Assembly (NCBI GenBank): GCA_964567665.1
Contig: CAZMNN010000051.1
Span: 1 to 17,384, forward strand
Length of the DNA: 17,384 nt
Reading direction: 5' to 3'
Source: UBA1731 sp964567665
GTDB lineage: Bacteria > Verrucomicrobiota > Kiritimatiellia > RFP12 > UBA1067
Part shown: positions 13,364-17,384 of the stretch, piece after piece
Layout of the letters: every line of letters starts with the position of its first letter
Numbering within the stretch: position 1 is the first letter of the stretch
Translations under genes and position numbers: made by a program
The notes under the pieces: generated by a model
Told to the model about the DNA's origin: nothing
What the model saw: the letters and a program-made list of their open reading frames with translations, nothing else
Databases searched by the model: none

Positions 13364-14887
13364 CTACTTGTTCACCATCTGCACGTGAATCATTCGGGAG
13401 TTTTCGTCATCAAGGCGAATCTGCACTCCGTCTTTGAGTTCCACGATGCTTCTGGCCGGAATGGTTTTCTTTGTCTGCATATCCATCATGCAGGAGGCAC
13501 GCTCGTTGCGCAGATACCACTTGCCTTGATGGAACTGGAAGCAGGCAATCGACTTCTTCTGCTCGTCCGTCAATTTTTCGTTCCGAGCGACTCGCGGGTT
13601 CGAGTGCCACTGGTAAAGCCGCGTTCCATTGTACACCATCATGCGTGCACCCGTTGGCTTGTAGGACGTACTGGCACGGTTGTAAAGGTTCAATACGGGC
13701 AGCGGAATGTTGTACGATGCACCGCAGAACGGGCACTTCGGTCTGGACGCCGAATTGTCGAACACAAACCATTTCTGTCTGCATCTCGGATTCTGGCAGG
13801 GGATCATCAGATCCATCGTCTGAATGATTGCGTCCTCCCACTCGAACGCCGCAGGTCGAGCGGATGGGTTGTGCAACCCCTGCACAAATGCACGGTCAAA
13901 CAGCGCCTTAAGATGCGGCCCAAGAATCGTATATGGCAGCTTGTCGAGATCCATCCACGGCAGAACATACGGCCATTTCGACTTGGGGTAGTTGTTATGA
14001 ACCCATTTCACGTCGTAGCGATTGACCCGGTTTGTCGGGTCTTCGATGAACACAGCCTTGGCGCCCATCGAAAGCTGCTCATCGCGCCGTTCATCATCAA
14101 TATCGCAAATCTGACGTCCGCGAAGGGGATGACGGTAAAGGAGATACATGTAGATAAGTACCGCGAGGGCGTGTCTATCCGTGTTCTGACACGGCAATTT
14201 GCGGTTCGGGTCGTTCTTTGGCAACGACATTGTTTCGTAGACTTCAGGCGCGATGAAGTCTGGCGTACCTATGACATCCGGAGGGTACTTGCCGGGAACG
14301 ACCAATCCGTCAATGTCGATGATTGCCGCAGAAGGCGTGACGGGATCGATCAAAACGTTCTTGTAGGAAAGGTCGGAGTGGGCAAGCCCCGCATTGTGCA
14401 TACGCCTGACGCCTCTCGCCAGCAAAAGGCAGACATCGAAAAAGCTGCGCCAGGTTCCGATTTCCTTTTCGTTCAGGTTCTTGAAATGGTGTTCAGGGCT
14501 TGTGTACCACTTGCCCTCCTTCTCCAGTCCCTTCATGGGAAGGGTCGGACCATCATGCTTGAAAAAGAACTCTGGGTGGTAGGCAGGAACAACCAACCCG
14601 ACCTTTGTGCCTTCTCTAATGAGATCGCTTGGCCAGCAGTATATCTTCTTCCAGTATTCCCCACCCGCACCATCAAATATGCCTTGGCGATATGTTCCGA
14701 CCAGATTCGACAGACGGTCAACTGCATTGGCGTCTTGAGGATCTTTGAAAAATGCCACGACATAGGATCTGTCGGGTGCAAAGAACACCTCTTTCATCGC
14801 TCCGGAATTTGGCGAATCAGTCCAGACATACTTGTATGAGCGGCCCGAAACCGCCTTGACCGTCATGATGTCGCCTATCTTAGACAT
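13364..14887 (-). CDS. Atypical Ser/Thr protein kinase with zinc ribbon and possible FHA-like tail
   Basis: In this 507-residue protein the kinase catalytic loop is HSDLSYKN (H170, D172, N177). The usual DFG is replaced by DIDG (191-194), and FIAPEVYE (211-218) fits the APE motif. The N-lobe is diverged: K32 or K48 are candidates for the ATP-anchoring lysine. After the C-lobe a zinc ribbon follows (C364, C369, C385, C388). The last 60 residues (GKWYLRNERAS...VELKDGVQIRLDD) are laid out like an FHA phosphothreonine-binding domain, though the classic FHA residues are not all visible. Its ATG lies inside the end of the phosphatase gene (8-nt overlap, 14880-14887) with AAGGAGGA upstream, so the two are translationally coupled. 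This fits the kinase of the TerY-P triad. Probable targets are the vWA proteins or the helicase-nuclease (inference). Confidence 0.9.
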   Translation of the reverse strand: MSKIGDIMTVKAVSGRSYKYVWTDSPNSGAMKEVFFAPDRSYVVAFFKDPQDANAVDRLSNLVGTYRQGIFDGAGGEYWKKIYCWPSDLIREGTKVGLVVPAYHPEFFFKHDGPTLPMKGLEKEGKWYTSPEHHFKNLNEKEIGTWRSFFDVCLLLARGVRRMHNAGLAHSDLSYKNVLIDPVTPSAAIIDIDGLVVPGKYPPDVIGTPDFIAPEVYETMSLPKNDPNRKLPCQNTDRHALAVLIYMYLLYRHPLRGRQICDIDDERRDEQLSMGAKAVFIEDPTNRVNRYDVKWVHNNYPKSKWPYVLPWMDLDKLPYTILGPHLKALFDRAFVQGLHNPSARPAAFEWEDAIIQTMDLMIPCQNPRCRQKWFVFDNSASRPKCPFCGASYNIPLPVLNLYNRASTSYKPTGARMMVYNGTRLYQWHSNPRVARNEKLTDEQKKSIACFQFHQGKWYLRNERASCMMDMQTKKTIPARSIVELKDGVQIRLDDENSRMIHVQMVNK

Positions 14888-16523
14888 TTCCGTCCTCCTT
14901 CGCCTCGGACTGAATGTCTTCCACGTTCTTTGGAGCCACTGTGATCAGTGTCCTATCATCGTGATTTCCAGGGATTTTGAAGGTCAGCCATTTCAGCAGC
15001 TTCTCGGCTTTGACATCAACAGGGTCGTCGTCTTTCAGTCCGGCTTTGTTCTCGCCTTCGCCACACAGCGTATCTTCTGCAAATTTGCGCCACATGGCAT
15101 TGTCGTTAAGTGCGGCATCTGTCTCAAACCAAGGATCGGAGACGCCGTCTGTCATAAGGAACAACTTTGTGCCCTTAACTTTCTCAGGTGGAATTCGTGA
15201 GCAGAACACTCGTTCCGCACAAAATGCAGACCAATCTTTTGAAGCCTTTTCCCAAACGCTTCGCGTAGTCAGGAATCTTGTTCCTCCACTGAATTCGCCA
15301 CCGTCCGGGGCGCACATGAGCAATGACTCTTCGCCGTTGCACCACGCTATTGCCCCATCGCCTATTGAGAAGGAAACAATCCTCAGTCCGCCATCGTCAT
15401 CACGCTTTGCGGCGGCAACGAGCAGCGTGGTATTGAAGTCTCTCACTTCCCATTTGTTGTCTATGTGCGCTTCATTCTCTTCCTTGACAAATCTTGCAAT
15501 GTGGTCAAAAGCGCCTCGTGCAAGGGCTGCGAGAATCTGACCTACATTTCCATCCTTCTTGATGTTCACACCATCTGCATCCCACCTCGCGACGGTCAGG
15601 TTGGCAGGAAGTTTTTGCTTCAGATACTCAATGGCCATGCGTGAACCCTCGCGGGAAAACTTTGCGCTGCCAGCTCCGTCCGCGACAATGAAGACATAGC
15701 ACCCAGCACCTTTGTCGCACCAAAAGCCCAGGTCGTCATCGCGGAATGTTCCGGAGTGTTCATGCGAACGGCCACGGCGACTTGCACCCGCCACAGAAAA
15801 GAACTCGTCCTCGTAGCTGATTTTGGATTCATGACGACTTTCAAGTCTCTGCCTATCATGTTGACCGAACAGTTGAGGATCTTCGGGGTCGCTCGATTTC
15901 CAGAGCGACCAGGGATCGGGATTGATCGTGAGGTGAAATCGGCTTCGCTTATTGTTGTTGTAGAAAACATCGAAATTTACAGTGCCGACAACGCCCTCCT
16001 TGGGAAAGACCCTGAAACCGGACTCCGTCTTCACAATTCTGACATCCTTGGTGTCCATCCAAGGACGTCCGTCCGCGGCATACTCGTCATCGAGTGTTAT
16101 GTTTGGGTGCAACTTATGTTCGACATAGGAAGCGCGCCCAAGAGTTAAATTTGGAAGAGTTATATCATCTTCCATTGCGTGACATTCCGCTGGCTTTTGA
16201 GCTTCCTCTGACGGTGCATCCTCGACCTCCGCCTCAGCATCCGACGAGGGAATGTCTCCTTGCTCTGCCGGAGCGGCTTCCCACTCCGACTTCTGAGATG
16301 CCCCATCCCCACCTTCAAGCGGAATACGGCAAGAACTGTCGCAGACCGCATCTTTCTCAACGACCGATTGCATCGCAGGAGTTGTAAGGAGACTTACAAC
16401 TTCGTCCTTTAACAAAGTTGCCTTTGACAATGCGGTGTTCACCAAACCTGCCGCAAGTACCGTTGAAATCAATTCTCCCGAATTGATTCCTGAAAGGACT
16501 GCTTGATATGGACTTTCAGACAT
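14880..16523 (-). CDS. PP2C-type protein phosphatase with long N-terminal extension
   Basis: This 547-residue protein has a C-terminal PP2C domain with the metal-binding and catalytic motifs visible: GRSHEHSG and RDDD (251-264), VADGAGS (280-286), FNTTLLV (about 363), SIGDG (386-390), LMTDGVSD (456-463) and HDDRT (521-525). It would remove phosphate from Ser/Thr residues set by the coupled kinase. The first 120 residues hold a short helical segment and an acidic, probably disordered stretch. Residues about 135-203 (HPNITLDDEY...FHLTINPDP) look like a small Ig-like beta-sandwich. The start at 16523 has AGGAGG 8 nt upstream. An in-frame ATG at 16610 would place the start within an intercistronic hairpin, and has no comparable ribosome site. 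Third member of the TerY-P triad. Confidence 0.9.
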   Translation of the reverse strand: MSESPYQAVLSGINSGELISTVLAAGLVNTALSKATLLKDEVVSLLTTPAMQSVVEKDAVCDSSCRIPLEGGDGASQKSEWEAAPAEQGDIPSSDAEAEVEDAPSEEAQKPAECHAMEDDITLPNLTLGRASYVEHKLHPNITLDDEYAADGRPWMDTKDVRIVKTESGFRVFPKEGVVGTVNFDVFYNNNKRSRFHLTINPDPWSLWKSSDPEDPQLFGQHDRQRLESRHESKISYEDEFFSVAGASRRGRSHEHSGTFRDDDLGFWCDKGAGCYVFIVADGAGSAKFSREGSRMAIEYLKQKLPANLTVARWDADGVNIKKDGNVGQILAALARGAFDHIARFVKEENEAHIDNKWEVRDFNTTLLVAAAKRDDDGGLRIVSFSIGDGAIAWCNGEESLLMCAPDGGEFSGGTRFLTTRSVWEKASKDWSAFCAERVFCSRIPPEKVKGTKLFLMTDGVSDPWFETDAALNDNAMWRKFAEDTLCGEGENKAGLKDDDPVDVKAEKLLKWLTFKIPGNHDDRTLITVAPKNVEDIQSEAKEDGNV

Positions 16524-16568
16524 TACCAAAACCTCCTGCTCGATGGAATTGCTACGCACCCGCAACAC

Positions 16569-16608
16569 GCCATCCCAACACGACGGCAACACCCGCTGTC
16601 GGGATGGC
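16569..16608 (-). other. Intercistronic RNA hairpin between vWA and phosphatase genes
   Basis: GCCATCCC (minus strand, 16608-16601) pairs with GGGATGGC (16576-16569), and inside the 24-nt loop a second imperfect stem can form (GACAGC against GCCGTC, five of six pairs). It occupies most of the 105-bp gap before the phosphatase start, some 45 nt upstream of the ATG. There is no T-run. It could act as an mRNA stabiliser, partial attenuator or protein-binding site that sets the ratio of vWA protein to the enzymes. Confidence 0.5.
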
Positions 16609-16628
16609 ATAAAATGCGCAATCAGGAA

Positions 16629-17267
16629 TCAGACTATCTGAACTTCCGGAGGTGGAGGAGGAAGCTGATCCATGCTGTCAGAAGATGTCCCCGATTCGTT
16701 GATGCTCTTGGACGTCGAGACAATGGACGCAGTAACCCACTTGAAAAAAGCGGAAAGCGTCGCATGGTCTGCCGTCGCAAGTTCCACGACGCATTCAGGC
16801 GTAATCCTGTCAAGCAGATTCTTGTCTGCGCCCGGACCTGCGGCACAACAGACCGAAGCACCCCATTTGCGGGCATGGAATTCAGCAATGCCATCCGTCG
16901 GGTCATCGGTGGGAACTCCATCCGTCAGGACGAACACCATAGGACGCCAGTCGCCTTTCTGGGTTTCCGTAGTCTTTGTGACTTCGCTGTCACGGCATTT
17001 GCAGACGAGCTTCAACGCCTCACCAAGAACCGTGCAACCGCCAGCCGTGATTTCCGGGAGCTGGAATGTGCTGAGTTCTGTGAGCGGAGTAATCTGTTGT
17101 GCGCTGCTGCCGAACGTTATGACGCTCAAGTAGGCGGTTTCAAGTGCCTGCGGGTCTTTTCGCAGAGCCGCGACAAGCATTTGGAGACCGTTCTTAACGG
17201 ATTCAATCGGTTCGCCATGCATCGATCCAGACACATCAACAAGCAAGTACACCGGCAATCTTCTCAT
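16629..17267 (-). CDS. Short TerY-like vWA protein
   Basis: This 212-residue protein is essentially one von Willebrand A domain with a complete MIDAS: DVSGS (D11, S13, S15), T79 and D116 in LTDGVPTD. It shares with the longer vWA protein the start MRRLPV, the VTKTT segment and the W/YRP-hydrophobic-TDG-PTDD block. After the domain (to about 185) there is only a Ser-rich linker and a PPPPPP-EVQIV end, with no zinc ribbon. AAGGA precedes the ATG. It follows the gene at the right edge by 28 bp and precedes the phosphatase gene by 105 bp. TerY proteins of this short kind are thought to bind metal and partner proteins. The Pro-rich tail may dock a partner. Confidence 0.9.
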   Translation of the reverse strand: MRRLPVYLLVDVSGSMHGEPIESVKNGLQMLVAALRKDPQALETAYLSVITFGSSAQQITPLTELSTFQLPEITAGGCTVLGEALKLVCKCRDSEVTKTTETQKGDWRPMVFVLTDGVPTDDPTDGIAEFHARKWGASVCCAAGPGADKNLLDRITPECVVELATADHATLSAFFKWVTASIVSTSKSINESGTSSDSMDQLPPPPPEVQIV

Positions 17268-17295
17268 TATTGTTTTTCCTTTTTTGTTTGTTCTT

Positions 17296-17384
17296 TCACT
17301 TCAACATTCGCATGTCGTTGAACCTCCGTGCGGCCGACTCCGCCTCCTGCATTCCGTCCTCGATCAGCTTGCGGCGAAGCACGT
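17296..17384 (-). CDS. C-terminal end of an unidentified gene, cut by the window edge
   Basis: On the minus strand the last 28 codons before a TGA at 17296-17298 read as a charged helix (VLRRKLIEDGMQEAES...FNDMRMLK). The frame stays open to the window edge, the codon use is like the neighbours, and only 28 bp separate it from the short vWA gene, so it probably belongs to the same operon. Too little is present to name a family. Confidence 0.55.
   Translation of the reverse strand, partial: VLRRKLIEDGMQEAESAARRFNDMRMLK

Noticed and set aside
13274..14839. A 521-codon open frame on the plus strand
   Set aside because: Antisense to the kinase, whose catalytic motifs are intact. No ribosome site or known domain.
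16524..16610. Longer N-terminus for the phosphatase, starting at 16610
   Set aside because: It would start within the intercistronic hairpin, has no good ribosome site, and the ATG at 16523 has an AGGAGG at ideal spacing.

Overview
This window comes from a bacterium, and almost every gene lies on the minus strand, so transcription runs right to left. Shine-Dalgarno sequences of the AGGAG type are strong, and sigma70-like promoters with 17-bp spacers precede several units. There are signal peptides and a predicted outer-membrane barrel, so the organism is probably Gram-negative. The FeoA/FeoA/FeoB set suggests ferrous-iron uptake under low oxygen. I suspect a PVC-superphylum gut-type anaerobe (Verrucomicrobiota/Kiritimatiellota-like), but that is an impression from protein style and not proven by the sequence.

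Layout from left to right. 1-66: the 3' part of a tRNA-Tyr. 67-516: no convincing gene. 517-1839: an AAA_14/DUF4143 ATPase, with its promoter and an upstream tandem repeat of 33-34 bp (1899-1979). 2061-2613: two small decayed genes. 2685-3143: a secreted Gly/Pro-rich protein. 3331-4233: an outer-membrane barrel protein. These last two each have a promoter and a hairpin terminator. 4312-7662: a ferrous-iron uptake operon transcribed in the order FeoA-like, FeoA, FeoB, Cys-rich FeoB-associated membrane peptide. FeoB carries an unusual Cys-rich and acidic insertion in its first extracytoplasmic loop. 7756-7926: no gene and no clear terminator.

7927-17384: a five-gene operon that enters from the right edge. 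In transcription order it has the tail of an unidentified gene, a short TerY-like von Willebrand A (vWA) protein, a PP2C-type phosphatase, an atypical Ser/Thr kinase with a zinc ribbon and a possible FHA-like tail, a second longer TerY-like vWA protein with a C-terminal zinc ribbon, and a 1418-residue protein with zinc ribbon, DUF4011, superfamily-1 helicase and Vsr-like nuclease parts. This is the vWA/kinase/phosphatase set known as the TerY-P triad, joined to a DUF4011-helicase-Vsr effector. The gene set predicts a phosphorylation-controlled DNA-processing defence system: the kinase and phosphatase would set the state of a vWA/zinc-ribbon scaffold, which would gate the helicase-nuclease. Parts of this are known from comparative genomics. 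The doubled vWA gene, the shared zinc ribbons and the intercistronic RNA hairpins are what deserve attention here.
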